This document shows positions 21,526 through 29,518 of a DNA stretch of 31,300 nucleotides, one piece after another. The stretch lies in contig CAZITB010000018.1 in NCBI GenBank assembly GCA_964542055.1, positions 1 through 31,300 on the forward strand, written 5' to 3'. A program made the position numbers and the translations under genes. Source of the DNA: CAZITB01 sp964542055 (GTDB lineage: Bacteria; Planctomycetota; Phycisphaerae; Sedimentisphaerales; CAMDDF01). How positions within the stretch are numbered: position 1 is the first letter of the stretch; each line of letters begins with the position of its first letter. The notes under the pieces were generated by a model. It was given only the letters and a program-made list of their open reading frames with translations, did not search any database and was not told where the DNA came from.

Positions 21526-23094
21526 TTACTTACTGATCAAACTTTCGCCGGTCATTTCCTGTGGTTTTGGGATATCCATCATATCGAGCAGGGTTGGGAC
21601 CACGTCAGCAAGTGCTCCTTCATCTTTGAGTTTGATATTTTTGTTTTGCGGATCATAAATTATGAAAGGCACTTTTCCGATGGTGTGGGCGGTATGTTCC
21701 ATTTTGTTTCCGCTGTCGTACATTTTTTCGAAATTACCGTGGTCTGCCATGATCAGAGCCACACCGCCGAGAGTTTCGAGCTTTTTGAGAATATCGCCAA
21801 CGCATGTGTCAACTGTTTGGGCCGCTATTTTTGCCGCTTCAAGGTCGCCGGTGTGGCCAACCATGTCAGGGTTTGCAAAATTGATAACATAGATGTCGTG
21901 TTGGTTCTGGTCGAGTTTTTCAAGTACGGTATCGCGGACTTCAAATGCGCTCATTTCGGGTTTCATGTCATAGGTGCGAACTTTCGGAGAAGGGATTATC
22001 TGGCGATCTTCGCCTTCGAAAGCTTCTTCGGTGTAGTCGTTGAAGAAGAAAGTTACATGTGCGTATTTTTCGGTTTCGGCACAGCGGAACTGTTTTAAAC
22101 CAAGTTGTGACCAGTACTGCCCTGCGATGTTTTTCATTTTGGGCATTTTGGGAAATGCAACCTCAGCTTGGAGGCTGGCATCGTATTGGGTCATGCATAT
22201 AAAATATGTATCGGTTTTAACCTTGCGGTCGAATTCCTTAAATTCTTTGTCAGTAAAAGCGTGAGAGATTTCACGGGGGCGGTCGCCGCGGAAGTTGAAA
22301 AATACAACCGCATCGCCGTCTTCTATTAACGCAACGGGTTTGTCGTTTTCGGTTATGTTTACCGGTTCGATGAATTCGTCGGTAATGTCTTTTTCGTAGC
22401 TTTGCTCCAGTGCCTGGATGGGGTCGGGTGCTTTATGACCGATTCCCTGGGTAAGGCAGTTGTATGCCCGCTCAACGCGGTCCCAGCGTTTGTCGCGATC
22501 CATGGCGTAGAAACGGCCTGAAATGGAAGCCACTTTCCCAATGCCGATTTCTTTCATTTTATTTTGAATTTCGGTGAGATAGTCTTTGCCGCTGGTGGGA
22601 GGTGAATCTCTGCCGTCGGTGAAAGCGTGGAGGTAAACTTCCTGAACATTATTTCTTTTGCATAGCTCCAAAAGACCATAGAGATGGTCCAGTAGTGAAT
22701 GAACTCCTATATCGCTGCACAGGCCCATTATGTGGAATTTGGTTCCTTTTGCTTTAACCTGTTCGATGGCTTTTAGGAAATGTTCATTTTCAAAAAAGTC
22801 GCCCTCGCGGATGGCTTTAGTGATTCTGACCGATTCCTGGTAAACGATTCTGCCGGCACCGATGTTCTGGTGTCCAACTTCGCTGTTTCCCATGGTGCCA
22901 TCGGGCAGTCCGACGGCTTCGCCGCTCGTTTCAACCAGGCAGTTTGGATATTGTGACATTAACATGTCATCGTTCGGGGTATTTGCTTGTTTTATAGCGT
23001 TGTATGCGTCTTGAGAAGAATCGGGGTTGTGTCCCCATCCGTCCCGAATGATGATCATGTATGGTTTTCTTTGAAGTTTAATTTTTTCAGTCAT
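21526..23094 (-). CDS. gpmI: Cofactor-independent (2,3-bisphosphoglycerate-independent) phosphoglycerate mutase
   Basis: The enzyme interconverts 3- and 2-phosphoglycerate in glycolysis and uses manganese or similar metals. The 522-residue product has the family's metal-binding RDGWG (D18), the phospho-serine S71 in MGNSEVGHQNIGAGR, and the later VGHTGD and ADHGNFEKM metal-site motifs. Length is normal for iPGM. The ATG has GAGG five bases upstream. A promoter is visible in the divergent space shared with the TPR lipoprotein gene, and mutL follows 20 bases after the stop. Confidence 0.97.
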   Translation of the reverse strand: MTEKIKLQRKPYMIIIRDGWGHNPDSSQDAYNAIKQANTPNDDMLMSQYPNCLVETSGEAVGLPDGTMGNSEVGHQNIGAGRIVYQESVRITKAIREGDFFENEHFLKAIEQVKAKGTKFHIMGLCSDIGVHSLLDHLYGLLELCKRNNVQEVYLHAFTDGRDSPPTSGKDYLTEIQNKMKEIGIGKVASISGRFYAMDRDKRWDRVERAYNCLTQGIGHKAPDPIQALEQSYEKDITDEFIEPVNITENDKPVALIEDGDAVVFFNFRGDRPREISHAFTDKEFKEFDRKVKTDTYFICMTQYDASLQAEVAFPKMPKMKNIAGQYWSQLGLKQFRCAETEKYAHVTFFFNDYTEEAFEGEDRQIIPSPKVRTYDMKPEMSAFEVRDTVLEKLDQNQHDIYVINFANPDMVGHTGDLEAAKIAAQTVDTCVGDILKKLETLGGVALIMADHGNFEKMYDSGNKMEHTAHTIGKVPFIIYDPQNKNIKLKDEGALADVVPTLLDMMDIPKPQEMTGESLISK

Positions 23095-23146
23095 TAGGGC
23101 CTCGTTATTAAAAAAGCAAATATCAATTTATTTCCCGCTTAAAATG

Positions 23147-23175
23147 ATAATAAAGTATATTCAGGGGGAAATCAA
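23147..23175 (-). promoter_or_regulatory. gpmI-mutL promoter
   Basis: On the minus strand TTGATT (23175-23170) and TATTAT (23152-23147) are exactly 17 bp apart. The leader to ATG 23094 would be about 45 bases. Confidence 0.65.
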
Positions 23176-23221
23176 TTGCGGAGATAAAAATTATTATTAG
23201 AACTACCTTAAAATAATGCTT

Positions 23222-23249
23222 TTGACATCAAAAGGTGCTATGATATAAT
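23222..23249 (+). promoter_or_regulatory. Near-consensus promoter of the TPR lipoprotein-lspA unit
   Basis: TTGACA (23222-23227) and TATAAT (23244-23249) are both perfect sigma-70 hexamers, 16 bp apart, with an extended TGA before the -10. The transcript should start near 23256, which excludes a TTG there as a start codon. Confidence 0.8.
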
Positions 23250-23303
23250 AAAATTTTGGAAGTTTTTGCACTATATGTATCTATAATGTTGAAAGGTTTT
23301 TTT

Positions 23304-24287
23304 ATGTGTTCTTCTTTAATTCGCAAGTCGCTGATGATAATGGCGGGATTGGCTCTGGGTGCAGGTTTTCTTGGCGGTTGTGCCCAGCCGCAGGAAAGAG
23401 CAGCGGAACTATATACAGAGGCAATCGTTTTAAGGGAAACCGATGGAAGGCAGCAAGCTATTGAAAAACTCAAGGAAGCGGTTGAAGTTAACGACGAATT
23501 TTCGCTTGCTCATTCAATGCTGGGCGATCTTTATATGGAGGCAGGCGAATATGAGCAAAGTGAACTGGCTTATGAGCGTGCAACGGAGCTCAATTATTAT
23601 TCTTTTCATGATTTTTTCAACTTGGGTACGGTTCGGCAAGTGTTAACGAAATTTGCCGAGGCGGCCAAGGCATTTGTACGTGCGGCTCAGATAGAGCCGA
23701 CCAATGCCCAGGCGCATTTTCAGGCGGCGAAAAGTTTTTTCGAGATAAAGGAAGAGCCCGATGCCATGGAAAACGCATTGGAGTATGCTTTACAAGCGAA
23801 GGAACTTGCCTCCGATTCGGGTGAAGTAGCGGCTTTGCTGGGCAATATATACCAGGAGCGAAAAGATAATCAGTTAGCGATAGAATCATATAAGCGGGCG
23901 CTGGAGATGGAAGGTAACAAGCCCGATATCATGGTGCCTTTGGCGGTGAGTTATATGAGGGCTAAAGATAATGATGCGGCAAAGGAAGTTTTAGAGGCGG
24001 TTCTGGAGATCGATCCTGAAAATGTTAAGGCTTACAGGTATCTCGGGGTTTACTATATCAAGCAAAACAATTTTGAGCAGTCGCTTGAAAATTATTTGAT
24101 GGCGACGCAGTTCGATGAAAATGACTGGGATGCTCGTAAGGGCCTTGGGGTTGCTTATATGTTGAAAGCGATAAGTGAAGATGACGCCGAGGCGCGTGAG
24201 ATGGCCCTGCAACACTGGCGGAAGTCGCTTGAGATCAATCCAAGACAGCCGAAATTACGAGAATTATTAGCTAAATACTCACAATAA
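23304..24287 (+). CDS. TPR-repeat lipoprotein
   Basis: The 327-residue product has a lipoprotein signal peptide with lipobox L23-G-G-C26, so the mature protein should begin with a lipidated cysteine. The rest is a chain of about seven tetratricopeptide units (for example SLAHSMLGDLYMEAGEYEQSELAYERA, and later VKAYRYLGVYYIKQNNFEQSLENYLMA). It would be anchored to a membrane and hold partner proteins; no partner is evident. ATG 23304 is chosen because GAAAGG lies eight bases upstream and the lipobox falls at the usual distance. Alternative in-frame starts at 23286 and 23256 are less good. It is followed after one base by lspA, the peptidase that matures lipoproteins. Confidence 0.9.
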   Translation: MCSSLIRKSLMIMAGLALGAGFLGGCAQPQERAAELYTEAIVLRETDGRQQAIEKLKEAVEVNDEFSLAHSMLGDLYMEAGEYEQSELAYERATELNYYSFHDFFNLGTVRQVLTKFAEAAKAFVRAAQIEPTNAQAHFQAAKSFFEIKEEPDAMENALEYALQAKELASDSGEVAALLGNIYQERKDNQLAIESYKRALEMEGNKPDIMVPLAVSYMRAKDNDAAKEVLEAVLEIDPENVKAYRYLGVYYIKQNNFEQSLENYLMATQFDENDWDARKGLGVAYMLKAISEDDAEAREMALQHWRKSLEINPRQPKLRELLAKYSQ

Positions 24288-24288
24288 A

Positions 24289-24870
24289 GTGGCCCAAAAA
24301 CAGACGAATAAATCTAAATATTTGTCAGCAATAAAGGGGTTCCGGTCTGAACTGCCGAAGGGGCGAACGATTTTCGTTTTTTTTGTGATAATGATAATAT
24401 TGGCGGGGGCTGATCTTGTAACCAAATGGGCGGCTTTTGATTATCTTGCTACACAGGGTGTTTGGGAAAAGCCGGTTATCGATGGGTTTTTCAACCTGGT
24501 CATGCGTGAAAATGCCGGGGCGGCTTGGAGCACTTTTGAGGGCAGGCGGGTGTTGCTGGTTGCGATTTCGGTTATTGCTTTGATCGTGGTGTTGGGAATC
24601 TTTTTGACCGGTCAGATCAAACGTAAGATGACGTTTGTGGCGACTAGTTTTTTTGGTGCAGGTATTATTGGAAATCTTTATGACCGAATTTTCAACGAAG
24701 GACGAGTAAGAGATTTCCTTGATTTTTACTTAGTTTGGGGCGATAAAGAGTACCATTGGCCGGCGTTTAACCTGGCTGATTCGCTGTTGTGCGTGGCGGT
24801 GGTTATGCTTATAATTTCCAGCTTTTTACAGGCCAGACAGGAAATCAAAGAAGAAAAGTGTTTAAGATAA
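24289..24870 (+). CDS. lspA: Lipoprotein signal peptidase (signal peptidase II)
   Basis: LspA is an inner-membrane aspartyl protease that cuts the signal peptide of prolipoproteins after lipid attachment. The 193-residue product has four hydrophobic segments (about 27-46, 87-107, 115-130 and 160-180). The catalytic aspartates are D132 in GNLYDR and D164 in FNLADS. The family's NAGAAWS motif is at 75-81. The N-terminus is about 20 residues longer than in E. coli. Translation starts at GTG 24289, one base after the stop of the TPR lipoprotein gene, without a clear ribosome site, so it probably depends on coupling. Confidence 0.94.
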   Translation: MAQKQTNKSKYLSAIKGFRSELPKGRTIFVFFVIMIILAGADLVTKWAAFDYLATQGVWEKPVIDGFFNLVMRENAGAAWSTFEGRRVLLVAISVIALIVVLGIFLTGQIKRKMTFVATSFFGAGIIGNLYDRIFNEGRVRDFLDFYLVWGDKEYHWPAFNLADSLLCVAVVMLIISSFLQARQEIKEEKCLR

Positions 24871-24897
24871 TCCCTGACTCCTGAATTTTAATTCCAG

Positions 24898-24925
24898 AGC
24901 CCGTTTTTATTGCGGAGCTTTTTTT
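24898..24925 (+). terminator. Intrinsic terminator after lspA
   Basis: AGCCCG pairs with CGG-GCT with one bulged A, followed by seven Ts (24919-24925). The T run overlaps the stop codon of the converging gene at 24924. Confidence 0.6.
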
Positions 24926-25445
24926 ATCTATCCGAATCGTTTGAAACATTGGCATTCGGGCTGGTGTCTTCTTCGAAAACGTCACCTTCCTGATTCAAAA
25001 GATAACTGCCATCATCGTCTTGTTTCTGAAGTTCGAATTCCTCCTGCTCAACATCTACAACACCTTCATCCTCTTCATCGTAATCGTCGGTGTAATCTAC
25101 TTCGCCGGTTCCCGTTCCTGTCCGCCGATAGTTAGGGCATTTATTCGACATATCCCTGATCCGTTGATAAACCTTATCCATATCAACAGCTATTGTTTGC
25201 TTTTTAACTAAATTCAGTTCGTAATCGTATTTCAGCAAAGTGTTCCCAATCATGATCACAATACTGCCGTCTTCAATAGGTATGATCTGCCTGAATGTCA
25301 TATCTCTGGCTATAAGATTGCACCTTGGACACGTACGATGTATTGGCTGTTTTTCTGATCTTGGTGGTTTTTCTTGTGCCAACAAGACATAAGAGCCTGC
25401 AATTACTGTAAATAAAATTATGATTGAAAGTAAAAATCTCTTCAT
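24924..25445 (-). CDS. Small secreted acidic protein of unknown function
   Basis: I do not recognise this 173-residue protein. It starts with a signal peptide (about 1-23, ending LLAQ). A CPRC motif (in HRTCPRCNLIARD) and a short beta-rich part (RQIIPIEDGSIVIMIGNTLLKYDYELNLVKKQTI) follow. Another cysteine occurs in NKCPNYRR, and the last 65 residues are dominated by Asp and Glu. The beta part looks like one blade of a propeller (value-then-'YD-EL-LVKK'). The CxxC could bind metal or form a disulfide, and the acidic tail could bind cations. The ATG at 25445 has a strong AAGGGG site. It stands alone between lspA and msrA, converging on the first and diverging from the second. Confidence 0.75.
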   Translation of the reverse strand: MKRFLLSIIILFTVIAGSYVLLAQEKPPRSEKQPIHRTCPRCNLIARDMTFRQIIPIEDGSIVIMIGNTLLKYDYELNLVKKQTIAVDMDKVYQRIRDMSNKCPNYRRTGTGTGEVDYTDDYDEEDEGVVDVEQEEFELQKQDDDGSYLLNQEGDVFEEDTSPNANVSNDSDR

Positions 25446-25496
25446 CTGATATCCCCTTCAAAATGGTATTTCGGAGTACAATTTATTTTAGGTAAC

Positions 25497-25525
25497 TCAA
25501 TATAAAATGACCAGTTTTTGTGCAA
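25497..25525 (-). promoter_or_regulatory. Candidate promoter of the small acidic secreted protein
   Basis: On the minus strand TTGCAC (25525-25520) and TATTGA (25502-25497) are 17 bp apart, with a predicted leader of about 45 bases. No convincing plus-strand promoter for msrA was found in the same space. Confidence 0.35.
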
Positions 25526-25556
25526 ACATACGGCCCGAGCGAGCGTAAAAACAGGT

Positions 25557-26117
25557 ATGAAGCTATTAATTATGACAATTTGTTCATTAATTTTGTTATT
25601 TGGCTGTGAGAAGAAAGGAGCCGATATAATGGCAAATGAAAAGGAAAACTTAGAGCAGGCAACATTCGCAGCGGGGTGCTTTTGGGGAGTTGAAGCCAGA
25701 TTCCGAAAAATCGATGGAGTTATTGATGCGGTCTCAGGTTATACCGGCGGAACGGTTGAAAATCCTACTTACAAACAGGTATGCGGTGGAAACACAGGCC
25801 ATGCCGAAAGCGTGCTGGTAACGTATGATCCCGATAAGGTCAGCTATGAAAAGCTTCTTGAAGAATTTTGGAAAATGCACGATCCCACTACTTTGAATCG
25901 CCAAGGGCCAGACTTTGGCAGCCAATATCGCTCGGCAATTTTTTATCATAATCAGGAACAAAAGCAAGCGGCAGAGGAACTAAAGGGGCAGTTAGAACAG
26001 TCGGGTAAATACGACAAAAAAATGGTAACCGAAATTGCACCTGCCCAGGATTTCTATAAAGCCGAAGAATACCACCAGCGTTATTTCGAAAAGCATCCCG
26101 GGTTGTACTGCAATTGA
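25557..26117 (+). CDS. msrA: Peptide methionine-S-sulfoxide reductase, likely lipoprotein form
   Basis: MsrA reduces the S form of methionine sulfoxide in damaged proteins. From ATG 25557 the 186-residue product begins with a lipoprotein signal peptide (lipobox LLFGC, C17), then the reductase domain with the catalytic GCFWG (C41) and a C-terminal YCN that supplies a resolving cysteine (C185). YTGG, GHAESV and the DFGSQYRS motif are typical. The ribosome site for ATG 25557 (AGG, four bases away) is weak. An internal ATG at 25629, just before the domain, has a strong AAAGGAG. Two forms, membrane-anchored and cytosolic, are therefore possible. The gene abuts the stop codon of the converging gene with no spacer. 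Confidence 0.95.
   Translation: MKLLIMTICSLILLFGCEKKGADIMANEKENLEQATFAAGCFWGVEARFRKIDGVIDAVSGYTGGTVENPTYKQVCGGNTGHAESVLVTYDPDKVSYEKLLEEFWKMHDPTTLNRQGPDFGSQYRSAIFYHNQEQKQAAEELKGQLEQSGKYDKKMVTEIAPAQDFYKAEEYHQRYFEKHPGLYCN
25614..25631 (+). promoter_or_regulatory. Strong internal ribosome binding site and start codon within msrA
   Basis: AAAGGAG (25614-25620) lies 8 bases before the in-frame ATG at 25629. Starting here would remove the lipoprotein signal and give a soluble MsrA beginning MANEKENLEQATFAAGCFWG. Confidence 0.6.
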
Positions 26118-26513
26118 TTATTGCATGGCTTTTTCAAAAACCTGATCATCGACGTAAATGTCGGTATTGGTTGCTATGCCCAAAGCAATGGCATCTGACG
26201 GTCGGCTGTCGATGGTAATACTTTCACTGTTTTGAACTATGTAAATTTCAGCAAAATAGGTATGTTCCCGCAAATCGGTAATGACAATTTTTTCAATGTC
26301 ACCTCCCAGCTGGGCTATGGTATTGCCAAGCAGGTCATGCGTCAGTGGTCGTGGTGGAACAAGGCCTTTCAAACGGCGGTCAATTGCACAGACTTCATTA
26401 AAACCGATAACCATCGGAAAACTGCGCGAGCCGTTTTTCTCTTTTATAACTATGATCTGCTGATCACCTGTTTCATTTATTATGATCCTCGAAAGTTCAG
26501 CAGGTATTTCCAT
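26118..26513 (-). CDS. Bifunctional nuclease domain (DUF151) protein
   Basis: A 131-residue protein that consists of little more than one DUF151/bifunctional nuclease domain, a group in which a plant member has DNase and RNase activity and a bacterial member is common near housekeeping genes. Recognisable stretches are FPMVIGFNEVCAIDRRL, RPLTHDLLGNTIAQLGG, the conserved SRPSDAIALGIATNTDIYV near the C-terminus and DDQVFEKA at the end. The ATG has AAGGG six bases upstream. It follows valS by 43 bases with a small hairpin between and may be co-transcribed. Its real substrate in this organism is unknown. Confidence 0.92.
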   Translation of the reverse strand: MEIPAELSRIIINETGDQQIIVIKEKNGSRSFPMVIGFNEVCAIDRRLKGLVPPRPLTHDLLGNTIAQLGGDIEKIVITDLREHTYFAEIYIVQNSESITIDSRPSDAIALGIATNTDIYVDDQVFEKAMQ

Positions 26514-26530
26514 TGTGTCCCTTTCAATTG

Positions 26531-26549
26531 CCTACAATTTTAGTGTAGG
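26531..26549 (-). promoter_or_regulatory. Small hairpin between valS and the nuclease-domain gene
   Basis: CCTACA and TGTAGG form a perfect 6-bp stem with a 7-base loop, without a following T run on the minus strand. It may be a weak terminator, an RNA processing site or a control of the downstream ribosome site. Confidence 0.4.
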
Positions 26550-26556
26550 GCACCTG

Positions 26557-29412
26557 TCAGAGATTGGCAAGATGTTTGTTTACCGCTTCGAGCTGTTCTG
26601 TCAGATCGGCGTGTTTATCTCTAGCCTGCTCAACGACTTCGGGCTTTGCGCGGCTAACAAAATTTTCATTGCCCAGCTTGGCTTGAACGCCTTTTAGCTG
26701 ATTTTCGATCTGCTGTTTCTGCTTTTCCAGACGTTTACGTTCTTCTTCGGGATCGATTACATTATCGACAAAAATGCTCAATTCTTCCACTATTGATGCC
26801 GACGCACTTTCGGGCTTATCGATGCAAGTATCCGCCTTAAAAGATTGCAAGTTTGCCAGTTTGGACAGCATCTCACTGTTGGCATTGAGTATTTCGCATA
26901 ACCGGTCAGGTCCGGCTACCATCGCATCGAGCTTTCTTGATGGTGGTATGTTGTACTGGCTGCGAACATCACGGATAGAGCGGATAACTTCCTGGATCAG
27001 TTCAATATCTTTTTCTACATCGGCGTCGATCAGGTCAGTTGACATCTTGGGCCATTTAGCGATCACAAGTGCATCGGCTTTTGGTGCTTCAGCGATTCCA
27101 TCTAGTTTTATATCGGGCGCTACCGATCGCAGGTGCTGGAAAATGGTTTCTGTAATGAAAGGCACAAACGGATGGAGGAGCCTCACGACCGTATCAAGCG
27201 AATAAGCCAAAACATTTTGTGCAATATGCTTATCTTCGGTATCGCTGAAAATGCGAGGCTTGACCCATTCGAGATACCAGTCACAAAGATCGTTCCAGAA
27301 GAATTTGTAAATTGCATTTACCGGTTCGTTGAATTTATATTCATTTAACATCTGGGTTACTTCGTTGACTGTTGCAGAAAGTTTCGAAAGTATCCATTTG
27401 TCATCGAGCTTCAATTTCTGAGCATCGAATTTCGAAGTGTCCAGACCTTCAAGGTTCATCATCGCAAAGCGTGAAGCGTTCCAGAGTTTGTTGCAGAAAT
27501 TTCGGCCCAGGTCGAATTTAGGCGAGGTATTGACTTCTCGCCCGTCGGGCAATTTCATCATTTCAACGGGCATGCGGACATCCTGCGTGTCGGTGGTCAT
27601 CGAAGCAAGCGTAAAACGCATAGCGTCCGCGCCATGTGAATCAATAACCACAAGCGGGTCTATGCCGTTGCCGAGCGATTTGCTCATCTTACGTCCCTGG
27701 CCGTCCTGTATCATGGCATGGATGTAAACGTCTTTGAATGGAATATCGCCGGCGCAATACTGGCCCATCATAACCATGCGGGATACCCACAATGTGATAA
27801 TCTCGCGGGCGGTACAGAGGACATCGCCGGGATAATACTTTTTCAGTTCATCGGTTTGCTCCGGCCAGCCCATCGTACTAAACGGCCAGAGAGCGGAACT
27901 GAACCAGGTATCGAGGACATCAGGGTCACGGGTGATATTTTTACTTTTGCAATCATAACATTCGGTAGGATCTTCGATATCGCAGGTGTAACCTTCGCAA
28001 TCTTCACAATACCATACCGGTATCTGGTGGCCCCACCAGAGTTGACGGGATATGGGCCAATCGCGAAGATTTTCCAGCCACATCTGGTATGTTTTCGCGT
28101 AACGGTTGGGTGTGAAATTCAACTTTCCGTCAAGCAATGGCTTGAGAGCAAGTCCCGCAAGTGAATTGGCCGGGACATTAGTTCCTTCAATGTTTCCAGT
28201 TCCAAATTTATCTGCCAGGTGATCAATCGCTTTTTTTACAGCTACATACCACTGGTCGGATAAATATGGTTCTATAGGTACGTGGCTGCGATAGCTGTGG
28301 CCGACTTCATGTGCATATTCGCGAATATCTTCCAGCAGTTTTTCAGTGCGGAACCATTCGACAATGGCTTCCCTGGCTTCGAAACGATCCATCCCCAAGA
28401 GAAACTGAGCATCTTCGCCGGCATCATCCCAACCGTGTTTGTCGCTTATGCTGCCGTCCTGAGCCATAACATTGATAACAGGTAGATTGTGTTGCTGGCC
28501 GATTTCCCAGTCGTTAGGATCATGTGCCGGTGTAACTTTCAAAAATCCCGTTCCAAATTTTGCCTTTTCATCTTCGCTGTCGGGATCGGGCAAAACGACA
28601 TGATCATCTGCAATGATGGGAATTTCCCGTCCGACTATCGGCAGTTTTACTTTTTTGCCGACGAGAGCTTTGGCCCGCGGGTCAGCGGGATTCATGGCAA
28701 CAGCGGTATCGCCAAGCATAGTTTCCGGGCGGGTTGTTGCCACGGTTACATGGTCGATTTTTTTCCCATCAACCTCGACAGCTTTGACCAGCGGGTAACG
28801 CATGTACCAGAAATGGCCGTTTACATTGTGATGTTCAACTTCATCATCAGCCAAAACAGTTTGTGTTGCCGGGTCCCAGTTCACCAGCCTTTTTCCGCGA
28901 TAGATAAGCCCGTCTTTGAACAGGTTGAAAAAAGTCGTGCGTACCGCTTTTGCACATACATCGTCCATTGTAAATCGGGTGCGTTCAAAGTCGCATGAAC
29001 AGCCCATCGATTTTAGCTGATCGATGATCCGCTGTTCGAACTCGTCTTTCCATGCCTGAACATGAGCGACAAATTCAATACGCTCGAAATCAGTACGGCG
29101 TTTTCCCTGTTCAGCCAGCAGGCGTTTTTCCACAACCGTCTGCGTTGCGATACCCGCATGATCGGTGCCGGGCATCCATAGAGTGTTAAATTGTGCCATT
29201 CGATTGAAACGGATAAGAATGTCCTGGAGCGTATTATTCAAAGCATGGCCCAGGTGCAAAGCCGCTGTAACATTTGGCGGTGGGATCACGATCGTATATG
29301 GTTTGGCAGGGTTTGAAGGCTCAGCATGGAAAAAATTGCCTTCGTCCCAGATTTTCCTGGCGGTTTCCTGCAGCTTGGCAGGCTCGTAAACTGTTGATAG
29401 CTCTTTTGTCAT
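26557..29412 (-). CDS. valS: Valyl-tRNA synthetase
   Basis: ValS charges tRNA-Val in the cytosol and edits mischarged threonine. The 951-residue product has the HIGH-type motif HLGH (53-56), the editing-domain signature TTRPETMLGDTAVAMNP (about 226-242), and two Cys pairs around residues 469-488 that could bind zinc. The KMSKS motif is at 575-579. The C-terminal 60 residues form a charged coiled coil (EEERKRLEKQKQQIENQLKG...), normal for bacterial ValS. The ribosome site before ATG 29412 is modest. It lies between rho, from which it is separated by a terminator, and the nuclease-domain gene. Confidence 0.98.
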   Translation of the reverse strand: MTKELSTVYEPAKLQETARKIWDEGNFFHAEPSNPAKPYTIVIPPPNVTAALHLGHALNNTLQDILIRFNRMAQFNTLWMPGTDHAGIATQTVVEKRLLAEQGKRRTDFERIEFVAHVQAWKDEFEQRIIDQLKSMGCSCDFERTRFTMDDVCAKAVRTTFFNLFKDGLIYRGKRLVNWDPATQTVLADDEVEHHNVNGHFWYMRYPLVKAVEVDGKKIDHVTVATTRPETMLGDTAVAMNPADPRAKALVGKKVKLPIVGREIPIIADDHVVLPDPDSEDEKAKFGTGFLKVTPAHDPNDWEIGQQHNLPVINVMAQDGSISDKHGWDDAGEDAQFLLGMDRFEAREAIVEWFRTEKLLEDIREYAHEVGHSYRSHVPIEPYLSDQWYVAVKKAIDHLADKFGTGNIEGTNVPANSLAGLALKPLLDGKLNFTPNRYAKTYQMWLENLRDWPISRQLWWGHQIPVWYCEDCEGYTCDIEDPTECYDCKSKNITRDPDVLDTWFSSALWPFSTMGWPEQTDELKKYYPGDVLCTAREIITLWVSRMVMMGQYCAGDIPFKDVYIHAMIQDGQGRKMSKSLGNGIDPLVVIDSHGADAMRFTLASMTTDTQDVRMPVEMMKLPDGREVNTSPKFDLGRNFCNKLWNASRFAMMNLEGLDTSKFDAQKLKLDDKWILSKLSATVNEVTQMLNEYKFNEPVNAIYKFFWNDLCDWYLEWVKPRIFSDTEDKHIAQNVLAYSLDTVVRLLHPFVPFITETIFQHLRSVAPDIKLDGIAEAPKADALVIAKWPKMSTDLIDADVEKDIELIQEVIRSIRDVRSQYNIPPSRKLDAMVAGPDRLCEILNANSEMLSKLANLQSFKADTCIDKPESASASIVEELSIFVDNVIDPEEERKRLEKQKQQIENQLKGVQAKLGNENFVSRAKPEVVEQARDKHADLTEQLEAVNKHLANL

Positions 29413-29443
29413 TTCCAGTTACCTGTATTGAATTAATATTAAT

Positions 29444-29474
29444 AAAAAACCCGGCAAGCCAGAACCTGCCGGGT
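29444..29474 (-). terminator. Intrinsic terminator after rho
   Basis: On the minus strand ACCCGGCA pairs with TGCCGGGT (perfect 8 bp, 10-base loop) followed by six Ts. It lies 45 bases after the rho stop codon and before valS. Confidence 0.9.
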
Positions 29475-29518
29475 GTATATTACTAAAAGCTCCATGATTT
29501 ATCAATAATCAATCCTAA

